Positions 33,737 through 42,607 of a stretch of 64,000 bases of DNA are shown here, in pieces. The notes beneath the pieces are model-generated. The model did not search any database, was not told where the DNA came from, and was given only the letters and a program-made list of their open reading frames with translations. A program made the translations under genes and the position numbers. This DNA comes from Bradyrhizobium sp. B124 (GTDB lineage Bacteria > Pseudomonadota > Alphaproteobacteria > Rhizobiales > Xanthobacteraceae), in contig NZ_CP152413.1 in the NCBI RefSeq assembly GCF_038967635.1, positions 4,461,001-4,525,000 of the forward strand, given 5' to 3'. Each line of letters opens with the position of its first letter. Positions within the stretch are counted from its first letter, which is position 1.

Positions 33737-36676
33737 CTACATATGCAGCATGAAGCTGTCGTGGGTGTGGGTGTAGCCCATAGCATCCGCGAGGGCGTGA
33801 ATGTCGAGATGCACATCCTGCGCAATCGCATTCGTGTACCAATCAAGCTGCGCCTCGTTGAACGGCGGCGGGGCGTGGCCATCATACGTGCTTGTGCTGG
33901 CGGCGGCCGCGGACGGATGAAAAACAAATCCATCGCCGACCTGGCTCACTGTGGCGGCTTGATTCGGCATCGACAGCGTCAGCGGAGCAATGTTCGTCGC
34001 GGGAGGGTCGATGACGAATGTGCCGCCGTGTCCGTCACTGGACAGTGCGAATGTCATTCGCGTGTAGTCGCCCGTCAGATTCAGATGCGCAGCATGGTTT
34101 TGCGCGTCGGTGACCGTCAGCACGCCGCCCGAGGTATTTCCGATGTACGAAACCCGGGTGCCGGCACCGTACGCGATATCCCTCAGGTCGAGGATATCCG
34201 AGGCGGTCGGATCGCCATTGCCCGAAAGACCCACGATATTGCCGGTGAACTTGGTGGACTGATCCAGGATCAGCATGCCCGTGTTTTTGCCGAATGTGAT
34301 CGCGCCCGACGCAGCGCCGGCGAGCTCGAGGCTGCCTCCAGCATCGATCGTAAGCTGCAGGCTAACGCTGGTCGCGACGGTGCCGGCCTTCGTGCCGATC
34401 GTACCGTCGCCGTTCAGATCCTGATGCATCGTCGCCTCCAGCGAGAGCAGCGACGCGTTCGAGCCGGAGACCGAGCCGACGATGGTCGACAGGAAGTTGC
34501 CGTTCGCATCGGTGGCCGCGACCGTATACAGGCCAGTGCCGGTATCCTTCCAGGCGACGTCGTAGCCGGTCGCCGTCTTCTCGGCACCGATGAAATTGTA
34601 GCTGGGGAATTGATCCGTGCTGACCGCAGCGCCCGCCAGTTTGAACACGACATCGGTGCTGCCTGTGACAAAGTGGAGGCTGTTTCCAACCTGCTCGAGG
34701 ATCGTGCTGCCCGCCGTCTCGATGATCTTGACGCGCAGGCCGATCGTGCCGTCGCCGTTCAGATCCTGATGCATCGTCGACTCCAGCGATCGAAGCGCAT
34801 CGCTTGTGCCGGAGACCGAGCCGGCGATGGTCGACAGGAAGTTGCCGTTCGTATCGGTCGCCACGACCGAATAAAGTCCGGGGCCGGCATCCTTCCAGGC
34901 GACGTCGTAGCCGGTCGCCGTCTTCTCGGCGCCGATGAAATTGTAGCTGGGGAACTGATCCGTGCTCAGCGCGGCACCCGCCAGTTTGAATACGACGTCG
35001 GTGCTGCCTGTGACAAAGTGGAGGCTGGTTCCGACCTGCTCCAGGGTCGTGCTTCCCGCGCTTTCGATGACCTTGGTCTGGAGAACATTGGATTGCACGC
35101 TCGTATTGCCGGCTGCGTCGGTCGCAGTCACCGAGAACGAGTGGGAGCCCGAGGAAAGCGAACCGACGTTGATGCTCCAGGTGCCGTCGCTCTTGGCCTT
35201 TCCAGAGCCGATCGGGGTGGTGCCGTCATAGAGTGCGATGGTCGCGCCGGCTTCGGCAGTACCGGCAATGGCGGATTGAGCCAGCGTAAACGACGCAACG
35301 ACAGGCTGGGCGGGAGCCGTCGTGTCGATCGTCACGGTAAGCGACGTAGAGGCGGAGCTGACGTTGCCGGCAACATCCATCGCCTTGGCCGTGAACGCGT
35401 GGTTGCCGTCGCTCAAGGTTGCCGTCGCGAAAGACCAGCTGCCGGTCTTGTCGGCAACCACCGTGCCGATCTGCGTCGTTCCGTCGAAGATCTGGACCGT
35501 GCTGCTGGCCTCTGCGGTACCGTTCAGCGTGACGTGGTTCTGGTTGGTGATGCCGTCGCCGATCGTTCCGCTGTCTGGCGTGAATGAAGCAATGCTCGGC
35601 GTCGCGGGCGCGGTCGTGTCGACCGTCACCGTGAGTGCCGTCGACGACGCGACGTTGCCGCTCTGATCCGCCGTCTTCGCTGTGAAAGGATGAACCCCGT
35701 CGGTCAGATTTGCCGTGACGAACGACCATTTTCCGGTGCTGTCTGTCACCGCCGTGCCAAGCTTGGTCGAGCCGTCGAATATCTGGACTGTCGTGCCGAC
35801 GGCAGCCGAGCCCGTCAGCGTAATCTGCTTCGCGTTGGTGATGCCGTCGCCGGTGATGTTGCTATCGGGCGAGAACGAGTTGATCTGAATGACAGGCGGT
35901 TTGGCGGAATAGGCGCGGATGTAGTCGATAAGCATGTCGCCGCCGACCGGCGCACTGGGGTCGGTGATGGCCGGCCCGTACAGCGCCAGGTCGGCGATCA
36001 TGTACATGGGGGTGTGCATGTCGGATGGAGTGGCAATCTGGAAGATCTTCACTCCGTCGACGTACCAGGTAATCGTATCGGCCTCCCAATCCATGCCGTA
36101 GGTATGGAATCCAGACGTCATCGTCGGGACGGAGACTCCGCTCTGCTGGAGCTGCATGCTGCCCGTCGCAGAACTGTGCGATGTCATGTAGTCGATCGTC
36201 GGGTTGTTGCCGAGCGACTCCATGATGTCCAGCTCTTGAGCGGGCACGGTCCCGAGTAGCGCGTTGTTCGTGGGCAGCAGCCAGAATGCTGGCCAGAGCC
36301 CCTGGCCGGCCGGCAGCTCGGCCCTCATCTCGAAGTAGCCGTAGAGCTGCGAGAAGGAGTGATAGGTTGTGATCATGCCCGACGTGTACTGGGCATTGTT
36401 GATGTAGGGCTGGATCGCGGCAGCTGCGGGGCCCGCATGAAGATCGAGGATGCCGTTACTCACGGTCCATGGCGTCACCGAACTCGTGGGTGCATAATTG
36501 CTGTTGATGTACCAGTTGACCTCCTGGTTGCCACCAATGTTGATGCCGTTGGCGGCCGCCCACCAATAGGTCGAATCCCAGGTGCCGCTCGCGCCATTCC
36601 ACAGGCTGAGCGAGTTGAAATCGTCCGAAAACGTGAGTGTGGCCGTTCCAGCGAGATTTTTCGGATCAATCGACAT
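33737..36676 (-). CDS. Secreted GH16 endo-glucanase with Ig-like and W-rich repeats (ExsH-like)
   Basis: A 979-residue exported glycosidase. Residues 10-260 are a GH16 domain with catalytic ELDIMES near 148-154 (two glutamates flanking an aspartate) and supporting motifs GQGLWPAFWLLP and HTYGMDWEADTITWYVDG. Residues 270-545 are three bacterial Ig-like modules (FTPDSGTIGDGITNQNHVTL, GTAEASSTVQIFDG). Two tandem 115-residue units end in MHQDLNGDGTIG, resembling the Trp-rich C-terminal domain of secreted proteins, and a C-terminal region follows. There is no Sec signal, as in ExsH, the type I-secreted succinoglycan depolymerase. Probable role: trimming the exopolysaccharide outside the cell, exported by the HlyB/HlyD pair or another type I system. 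Confidence 0.88.
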   Translation of the reverse strand: MSIDPKNLAGTATLTFSDDFNSLSLWNGASGTWDSTYWWAAANGINIGGNQEVNWYINSNYAPTSSVTPWTVSNGILDLHAGPAAAAIQPYINNAQYTSGMITTYHSFSQLYGYFEMRAELPAGQGLWPAFWLLPTNNALLGTVPAQELDIMESLGNNPTIDYMTSHSSATGSMQLQQSGVSVPTMTSGFHTYGMDWEADTITWYVDGVKIFQIATPSDMHTPMYMIADLALYGPAITDPSAPVGGDMLIDYIRAYSAKPPVIQINSFSPDSNITGDGITNAKQITLTGSAAVGTTVQIFDGSTKLGTAVTDSTGKWSFVTANLTDGVHPFTAKTADQSGNVASSTALTVTVDTTAPATPSIASFTPDSGTIGDGITNQNHVTLNGTAEASSTVQIFDGTTQIGTVVADKTGSWSFATATLSDGNHAFTAKAMDVAGNVSSASTSLTVTIDTTAPAQPVVASFTLAQSAIAGTAEAGATIALYDGTTPIGSGKAKSDGTWSINVGSLSSGSHSFSVTATDAAGNTSVQSNVLQTKVIESAGSTTLEQVGTSLHFVTGSTDVVFKLAGAALSTDQFPSYNFIGAEKTATGYDVAWKDAGPGLYSVVATDTNGNFLSTIAGSVSGTSDALRSLESTMHQDLNGDGTIGLRVKIIETAGSTILEQVGNSLHFVTGSTDVVFKLAGAAVSTDQFPSYNFIGAEKTATGYDVAWKDTGTGLYTVAATDANGNFLSTIVGSVSGSNASLLSLEATMHQDLNGDGTIGTKAGTVATSVSLQLTIDAGGSLELAGAASGAITFGKNTGMLILDQSTKFTGNIVGLSGNGDPTASDILDLRDIAYGAGTRVSYIGNTSGGVLTVTDAQNHAAHLNLTGDYTRMTFALSSDGHGGTFVIDPPATNIAPLTLSMPNQAATVSQVGDGFVFHPSAAAASTSTYDGHAPPPFNEAQLDWYTNAIAQDVHLDIHALADAMGYTHTHDSFMLHM
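34388..35077 (-). repeat. Tandem 345-bp duplication in the GH16 gene
   Basis: Two adjacent units of 345 bp (115 codons) that are almost identical in DNA as well as protein, each ending in DLNGDGTIG. Near-identity at silent sites indicates a recent or gene-converted duplication. Confidence 0.85.
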
Positions 36677-37650
36677 AGCACTCTCCTCAGCTGGGAAATT
36701 GCTATGGCATCGCCCGTTTTCCTGACTTTAATGGCCGGGTACGAGTTGTTTTGGTCATTAAGGTGCGCCTGCGAGCACCGCTAAAATTATACGGATTGGC
36801 ATCAATGGTTTTTGACGGACGCCGGCAGGTGCAATTCAGCAAGGTTAATTCGACGCGAACATCACGAGCAGGGCAGTTGCCTCTCCACGTTCGACGGCGG
36901 CATTTGGGTCCGCAGTTGCAGACATCTCAATCGCAGATCGAGCGGCTCATCTACGAATCGACGCGAACGTTGGATGTCGGACGGGTCTCCATCTCTCAGG
37001 CTGAGATGATCCAGTGGTCATGCGAGTCCGGACCTGACCTGACTTACTCTCTCGCCGCATGCGTGTCGTAACGCCCCGTCGGGGGAAACCCAGGAATGTG
37101 ATAGTCGGTGCGCCCCGTGGCCCGAACGAGAATTTCCTGCACTTTGCCGAGCACGCGGAAGAGACTTTTCCGACCCCGTAAGATTCCGTGGTCGCCCGAC
37201 AGCGCATAGCCTCGTTGCTTTGCCCGTAAATTTTCGGGTGCTGCAACGGCACGTCCCTGAAGGGAGAGACGTAATGGACCTTAACTTGGGCGGAGAATTA
37301 TTGCATAGTTGGTCGGACCGGCATCCTCGGCATTGCGGCCTTTGGCCGGCTGAATTTGAGCTGTTGGTATTCTCGAACTTTCATCCACCATCTTTGAAGT
37401 AGGTTGTGCTGCTCATCTGTCGCATACCTGGCCACATTTGGGAGAATAGGCCGTCATTGTGTTGTCCCGCCTGAGGATCCCTTCGCATCTTCATCATTAA
37501 TATACTCGTTCGGTTACAACCGGCCGTCGTATTGGTAGGGAGTATTGGAACGGCTGCCCGGCTCGGTTTCGAACGCCGGGGACCACAAACATTGAAAGGC
37601 CCTGGCGGCGGCCGTGAAGCATTCGGATTTCAGTAGGCAAGGGTTAATTT
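36677..37650. other. Long spacer between GH16 and GDP-fucose synthase genes
   Basis: About 970 bp between divergent genes. It should hold both promoters. Apart from a possible 42-residue frame at 37274 I see no gene; frames on either strand here have basic, Ser/Arg-rich translations with no recognisable domain. The region looks somewhat richer in A/T than its surroundings. Confidence 0.5.
37274..37402 (+). CDS. Possible 42-residue small ORF
   Basis: A short frame beginning MDLNLGGELLHSWSD and ending FHPPSLK, with AGGGAGAGACGTA directly before the ATG, which is a convincing ribosome site. The peptide matches nothing I know. It could be a leader or small protein upstream of the fucose gene; support is only the ribosome site. 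Confidence 0.28.
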   Translation: MDLNLGGELLHSWSDRHPRHCGLWPAEFELLVFSNFHPPSLK

Positions 37651-38625
37651 ATGTCAGGGGGGTTCTCCTACGATCTGACTGGAAGGCGGGTCTTCGTGGC
37701 CGGCCATCGCGGAATGGTAGGTTCGGCCATCGTGCGCCGCCTCGCGTCGGAGCGGTGCACCCTCCTTTATGCCGATCGCCGAGAGCTCGACCTTGCGAAG
37801 GAGCAACCGACATTGCGGTGGCTCGAGGCAAACCGTCCGGACGTCGTGATCCATGCTGCCGCCAAGGTCGGCGGCATTGCCGCCAACAGTAATTTCCCCG
37901 TCGATTTTCTCTGCGACAATCTCGCTGTCGAACTGAACGTGATCCGCGCAAGCCATGCAACCGGCGTTGGGCGCCTGCTCTTTCTCGGCTCGTCCTGTAT
38001 ATACCCCAAGCACGCCAAGCAGCCGATCGCCGAAAGCGAATTGCTGACAGGGCCGCTCGAACGGACCAACGAATGGTACGCAATCGCCAAGATTGCCGGC
38101 CTCAAGATCTGTCAGGCACACCGGCTGCAACATGGTGACGATTTCATATCGGTGATGCCGACCAACCTCTATGGCCGCGGTGACAATTATCATCCAGCGC
38201 ACAGTCACGTGCCGGCGGCGCTGATACGACGCTTCCACGAGGCCAAGCTGGCAGGGACCCCGACGGTATCCGTCTGGGGCACGGGCAATCCGCTTCGTGA
38301 GTTTCTCAACGTCGACGACTTCGCCGATGCGTGCGTCTTCCTCTTGAAGAACTACTCGAACGATCTGCCCATCAACGTCGGCAGTGGTGACGAAGTCACT
38401 ATCGCCGATTTTGCCGCCATGGTAGCGGAGGTCGTGGGCTATGCGGGCAAGTTGGTTTTTGATACGTCCAAGCCGGACGGCACGCCCCGCAAGCTCCTCG
38501 ACAGTTCGCGGATTCGCCAACTGGGCTGGCGTTCGACTACCCCGCTACCGACCGGGCTGGCGGGGGCATATAAGGATTTTCTGAAGGGCTACGGTCGTCA
38601 TTTGGAAATGAATTCCGGCGACTGA
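37651..38625 (+). CDS. fcl: GDP-L-fucose synthase
   Basis: A 324-residue NADPH-dependent epimerase/reductase that converts GDP-4-keto-6-deoxymannose to GDP-L-fucose in the cytoplasm. Evidence: nucleotide-binding VFVAGHRGMVGSAIVRRL, catalytic FLGSSCIYPKHAKQPI with Ser and Cys, the YAIAK Tyr/Lys pair near residue 145, and MPTNLYGRGDNYHPAHSHV and GTGNPLREFLNVDDFADACV, all family hallmarks. Length is normal (about 310-325). It precedes the WcaI-type glycosyltransferase; its partner dehydratase lies on the other strand after that gene. Together these two supply L-fucose to the polymer. Confidence 0.95.
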   Translation: MSGGFSYDLTGRRVFVAGHRGMVGSAIVRRLASERCTLLYADRRELDLAKEQPTLRWLEANRPDVVIHAAAKVGGIAANSNFPVDFLCDNLAVELNVIRASHATGVGRLLFLGSSCIYPKHAKQPIAESELLTGPLERTNEWYAIAKIAGLKICQAHRLQHGDDFISVMPTNLYGRGDNYHPAHSHVPAALIRRFHEAKLAGTPTVSVWGTGNPLREFLNVDDFADACVFLLKNYSNDLPINVGSGDEVTIADFAAMVAEVVGYAGKLVFDTSKPDGTPRKLLDSSRIRQLGWRSTTPLPTGLAGAYKDFLKGYGRHLEMNSGD

Positions 38626-38691
38626 CGAGATCAACGCTTTTTTCGAGACGTGAGTTTTCGATTCCAGTTTTAGAAGTTGGATTGTACTTGA

Positions 38692-40002
38692 ATGCGTATT
38701 CTGTTGGTGGGCATCAACTATGCGCCCGATCTGATCGGCGTTGCGAAGTACAACACGGAGCTCTGTGAGAGCCTTGTGGCCGAGGGGCACGAGGTCAGAG
38801 TGATCACTGCACCGCCCTATTACCCCGCCTGGCGAATCCCGGCCGGCTTCGACGGCCACTATTTCAGGGCCCGGAACGTCAATGGTGTCGAGATCACGCG
38901 CGCCCCGATATACGTGCCGCGGAAGCCGACGGGTGCGAAGAGGCTGCTGCACCATGCCTCGTTTGCGTTGACGAGCGCGCTGCCGATGCTGACGAAGGCG
39001 CTCGAATGGCACCCCGACGTCATGCTGTCCACCGCTCCCTCCTTGATGTCGTCCGCGCTCGTTTCGTTCGTCGCGCGGCGGATCGGTGTGAAGTCCTGGC
39101 TCCATGTGCAGGATTTCGAGGTTGATGCCGCCTTTGATCTCGGATTTCTTCGAAACGGCGCGCTTCGCAGGCTGATGCTCGGGGCCGAATCTCGCATCCT
39201 TCGGTCGTTCGACCGGGTATCGTCGATTTCACCGCAGATGGTCGACCGGCTGCTGGCCAAGGGCGTTCCTGCGGAGCGGACCGTCGAGATCAGAAACTGG
39301 ATCGACACGAACGCCATCTTTCCTCGGTCGCGGCAGACCAGGTATCGGCATGAATTCGGCATTGACGAAAGCGATATCGTCGGACTCTATTCGGGCACGA
39401 TGTCGACCAAGCAGGGGCTCGATCTCGTGATCGACGCCGCCTCCATCCTGCAACACAGCCATCCCGACATTCATTTCATCCTCGCGGGAGAAGGGCCTGA
39501 CAAGGCGAGGTTGATCAAAATGGCGGCCGGCCGCTCCAATGTTCATTTTCTCGGACTGCAACCCAACGAGAGCTTCAACGAGTTGATGGCGACGGCGGAC
39601 GTGCATCTCATTCCGCAGAAGGCGGAGGCGGCTGATCTGGTCTTGCCATCCAAGCTTGGGGCCGTGCTTGGCTCCGGCCGTCCGGTGATCGCGATGGCGA
39701 CCGAAGGAACGGGGTTGGCCGAGGAGGTCAACGGTGCCGGGACGGTCGTTTCGCCCGGCGACACGCGGGCTCTCGCCGATGCGATCTGCACGCTTGCCCA
39801 GAATCCGGCGCTCTGCGCGGCGTTTGGAGCCGAGGGACGGAAGCGCTCACTCGAGCGTTGGGATCGTCGGGCCATCGTCGGTCGCTGGGCGCTCGAGATG
39901 AGCGCGATGCGAAACGCACCGGCCCCGTCCGGAACGCAGGCGGCGATGACCGCTGGCCCGCCCGACGCGATCTCGGTGAAGGACGCCATCCGTCTGCCTT
40001 GA
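38692..40002 (+). CDS. WcaI-type glycosyltransferase (GT4)
   Basis: A 436-residue GT-B glycosyltransferase resembling colanic acid WcaI. The N-terminus MRILLVGINYAPDLIGVAKY and TAPPYYPAWRIP is characteristic of WcaI proteins. The C-terminal half has GLYSGTMSTKQGLDLVIDAA, FILAGEGPDKARLIKMA and PSKLGAVLGSGRPVIAMA, the donor-binding region. It should extend the lipid-linked repeat unit, plausibly with fucose since it sits between the GDP-fucose synthase and GDP-mannose dehydratase genes. Specificity is inferred from neighbours only. Confidence 0.9.
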   Translation: MRILLVGINYAPDLIGVAKYNTELCESLVAEGHEVRVITAPPYYPAWRIPAGFDGHYFRARNVNGVEITRAPIYVPRKPTGAKRLLHHASFALTSALPMLTKALEWHPDVMLSTAPSLMSSALVSFVARRIGVKSWLHVQDFEVDAAFDLGFLRNGALRRLMLGAESRILRSFDRVSSISPQMVDRLLAKGVPAERTVEIRNWIDTNAIFPRSRQTRYRHEFGIDESDIVGLYSGTMSTKQGLDLVIDAASILQHSHPDIHFILAGEGPDKARLIKMAAGRSNVHFLGLQPNESFNELMATADVHLIPQKAEAADLVLPSKLGAVLGSGRPVIAMATEGTGLAEEVNGAGTVVSPGDTRALADAICTLAQNPALCAAFGAEGRKRSLERWDRRAIVGRWALEMSAMRNAPAPSGTQAAMTAGPPDAISVKDAIRLP

Positions 40003-40090
40003 CGGCATTGGGAGGCGCCGCTGCCTGTGGTCACGGAAATCGTTCGGGGCCTCCGCCTCAACAAGCGCCAGACGGCGTTCTGGGCTGCCG

Positions 40091-41182
40091 TCACTCGTGA
40101 CGCGGATAATATCTGAAGCCGTGTTGCTTGATCAGTTCATCTCGCTTCGCTGACGCGAGATCTTCCTGCACCATCTCACGCACGAGGCTTTCGAACGAGG
40201 TCTTGGGCCACCAGCCAAGCTTCTCCTTCGCCTTGGAGGGATCGCCCAACAGGGTCGCGACCTCCGTCGGACGGAAATAGCGCGGATCGACGGACACGAT
40301 GCACTTGCCTGTGGCGGCATCATAGCCCTTTTCGTCGACGCCCGTTCCTTCCCAGCGGATCCGCATCCCCACTTCGCCGGCGGCAACCTCGACGAAGTGG
40401 CGAACCGAGTGCTGCACACCGGTCGCGATGACAAAGTCCTCCGGCGTGTCCTGCTGCAGCATCAGCCATTGCATTTCGACGTAGTCACGCGCATGTCCCC
40501 AGTCGCGGAGCGCGTCAAGATTGCCCAGATAAAGACGTTCCTGAAGGCCGAGGTGGATGCGGGCCAACGCTCGCGTGATCTTTCGGGTGACAAAGGTCTC
40601 GCCCCGCACGGGCGACTCATGATTGAACAGAATTCCGTTGCAGGCATACATTCCGTACGCCTCACGATAGTTCACCGTGATCCAGTAGGCGTAGAGCTTC
40701 GCAACGGCGTAAGGCGACCGCGGATAGAACGGAGTGGTCTCCTTCTGCGGGACTTCCTGCACCAGGCCGTACAGTTCTGACGTCGAGGCCTGGTAGAATT
40801 TAGACTTCTTCTCGAGCCCCACGATCCGAATCGCCTCGAGGATTCGCAGCGTGCCGAGAGCGTCCGAATTCGCGGTATATTCCGGCTCCTCGAACGAAAC
40901 GGCCACGTGACTTTGAGCGGCGAGATTGTAGATCTCGTCCGGCTGTACCTGGCCGACGATCCTGATCAGACTGGAAGAGTCGGTCAAATCACCATAGTGC
41001 AGTCGGAACGGCGGATCCGGCTCGTGTGGATCGACGTAGAGATGATCAATGCGGTCGGTATTGAAAAGCGAGGTCCGTCGCTTGATGCCATGGACCTCGT
41101 AGCCCTTCGCGAGCAGTAATTCGGCCAGATACGCACCGTCTTGACCAGTTACGCCGGTTATTAATGCTCTTTTTTTGGTCAT
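40091..41182 (-). CDS. gmd: GDP-mannose 4,6-dehydratase
   Basis: A 363-residue SDR-type enzyme that makes GDP-4-keto-6-deoxymannose from GDP-mannose, the first step to GDP-L-fucose. Evidence: [20 protein letters not shown] at the N-terminus, [20 protein letters not shown], the catalytic [10 protein letters not shown] and [10 protein letters not shown] (Tyr/Lys), and [20 protein letters not shown], all signature stretches. Length matches the family. It converges on the WcaI-type gene, 88 bases away, and is transcribed opposite to the fucose synthase, so it has its own promoter at 41183-41300. Confidence 0.96.
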   Translation of the reverse strand: MTKKRALITGVTGQDGAYLAELLLAKGYEVHGIKRRTSLFNTDRIDHLYVDPHEPDPPFRLHYGDLTDSSSLIRIVGQVQPDEIYNLAAQSHVAVSFEEPEYTANSDALGTLRILEAIRIVGLEKKSKFYQASTSELYGLVQEVPQKETTPFYPRSPYAVAKLYAYWITVNYREAYGMYACNGILFNHESPVRGETFVTRKITRALARIHLGLQERLYLGNLDALRDWGHARDYVEMQWLMLQQDTPEDFVIATGVQHSVRHFVEVAAGEVGMRIRWEGTGVDEKGYDAATGKCIVSVDPRYFRPTEVATLLGDPSKAKEKLGWWPKTSFESLVREMVQEDLASAKRDELIKQHGFRYYPRHE

Positions 41183-41505
41183 ATAGCCTACTCAAAATAT
41201 GATCCGCATATGTAGCCAAAATCAGCTTGCATGCGCAGTGCGGAGGTCGATCAGGACGGCAATTGTTGCAGCGTAAGATTAATCGCCCGGCGGTGGATCG
41301 TACGTGCCGCGTCAGACGACGCACCTGACCCGCTCCAGCCTTGCGGTCATCTTGATCCAAGGCTCGCATTGATCCAGGGCTCGCAAGGCGCTGATCTGCG
41401 GACTGCGGCGTGAACGGGTTGCGCAATCGAGCATTGCCTGTTTTGCACCCCGCGATAGGATCACGCCGCGTCAACGATGATGGCAGCACACAAGGGAGGG
41501 TAACC
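41183..41505. other. Divergent spacer with a 17-bp tandem repeat
   Basis: Spacer between the dehydratase and the small secreted gene. At 41352-41385 the unit TTGATCCAAGGCTCGCA occurs twice in tandem with one mismatch. No gene seen; the repeat may be a binding site or chance duplication. Confidence 0.5.
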
Positions 41506-41772
41506 ATGCGCGCCGAACAGAAGTTCAAGCGAGCCGCTCTTGCATTCTCGCTGGTGGCTCCCCTGCTTTTGCCATCCGAGACATCAGCCGTCACCGTTGA
41601 GGTCGCGAGGAAATGCAATGCGCTCGTTGCGAAGAACTTTCCACCACGTCAGCCCGGCAATCCGGCGGCGGGCAGCGCCAAAGGCAACGGACAAGCCGAA
41701 CGCGACTATTTCAAGAAATGCGTCGACAATGGAGGCAACGTGGACGACACCGCCGACAAGGACAGAAAATGA
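41506..41772 (+). CDS. Small secreted protein of unknown function
   Basis: An 88-residue exported protein. The signal peptide is RAALAFSLVAPLLLPSETSA; the mature part is hydrophilic, with two cysteines (ARKCNAL and FKKCVDNGG) and a Pro/Gly/Asn-rich middle (FPPRQPGNPAAGSAKGNGQ). The ATG at 41506 follows GGGAGGG by six bases, which fixes the start against a longer frame from 41410. No family recognised. Confidence 0.7.
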   Translation: MRAEQKFKRAALAFSLVAPLLLPSETSAVTVEVARKCNALVAKNFPPRQPGNPAAGSAKGNGQAERDYFKKCVDNGGNVDDTADKDRK

Positions 41773-42161
41773 TCGAGCTTGTGTCGACAACGCATCGAGG
41801 CAAGCGCGATTGAAATCCGGATGCGCATCGCCTGCACGCTTGGTGGTTCACCGAAGCACCTCGTCAATGGCGCCATACTGAACGTCCCTCGCCGCAGCGA
41901 CCTCCTCTGGTTCGGCTCACACGACCGTCAGGGCCATCCACGCGCCGACATCGTCGAGACGATACCGCGAGTTGACGGCGTCGATAATCCGATTGATCAG
42001 CGAGATCGACGGTATCCCCCAATCAAGCCACACGAGATGTCCAAGGCAAGTCGGCCTCCGCTGTTCGCGCCCGGTGTCGTGATGCCGGCCGCAGGAGGTG
42101 GCGGGTGTTTCGAACCCACGAAAACCCGAGTCGTTGATTGCGTTGCGGCGACGTTCGACCC
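41773..42161. other. Spacer between the small secreted gene and tRNA terminator
   Basis: This spacer holds the decayed coding remnant described separately. I see no intact gene. A TTCGAA-containing stretch near 42104-42118 resembles a T-loop but its flanks do not pair, so it is not a tRNA. Confidence 0.4.
41848..42040 (-). pseudogene. Possible decayed coding remnant
   Basis: On the minus strand a single frame reads plausibly as protein (GIPSISLINRIIDAVNSRYR, then LDDVGAWMALTVV), meets a TGA near 41917, and continues in the same frame as AEPEEVAAARDVQYGAIDEV to a second stop at 41848. The codon pattern across the first stop looks coding, which suggests a gene broken by a nonsense change and truncated at both ends. 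The parent family is not recognised. Confidence 0.3.
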
Positions 42162-42203
42162 AAAAAACAAAAACCCAGCAATCCATTCAGATTGCTGGGT
42201 TTC
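42162..42203 (-). terminator. Rho-independent terminator of the initiator tRNA
   Basis: On the minus strand AACCCAGCAAT pairs with ATTGCTGGGTT around a short loop and is followed by a T-rich tract, beginning a few bases after the tRNA 3' end. This is a textbook intrinsic terminator. Confidence 0.9.
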
Positions 42204-42214
42204 CGTGTCGAACT

Positions 42215-42291
<77 letters not shown>

Positions 42292-42607
42292 TTAAACCGT
42301 TGCGTGCCTTGCAGAAAGAGTGCCCGAGCCGGTCGGCCAACGCGTCAGATGGCGCCGATCGATCCGTCCGGAGGGCTTCCTGAGAAGGCGACCCGGGCCG
42401 AAGCCGTCGGGTGCGAGGGGTATGTATCAACGTGAGTACGGTTTGGAAAGCCCCGGATGCGGGTTTTTGAGGATTTTGTGACGCCGAAATCGGTGGTTTT
42501 CCTGGCAAATTTACCGTCGGGAACCGGCTCTTGCCAGATCGCGCGCAAAAGCGGAGCTTGGCGCCCAACAAAATCCGTCAAGGACACGTCATTCGAGGGG
42601 AAACGCC
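42292..42607. other. Spacer upstream of the tRNA and aldehyde dehydrogenase
   Basis: Divergent spacer of 316 bp that must hold the tRNA promoter (minus) and the promoter of the aldehyde dehydrogenase (plus). I see no gene, repeat or integrase remnant in it. Confidence 0.5.

Noticed and set aside
36751..37252. Overlapping frames on both strands in the spacer before fcl
   Set aside because: Basic, Ser/Arg-rich translations with no ribosome site, domain or signal.
42095..42125. Second tRNA near the initiator tRNA
   Set aside because: A TTCGAA loop is present but the flanking bases do not form T or acceptor stems and there is no anticodon arm.
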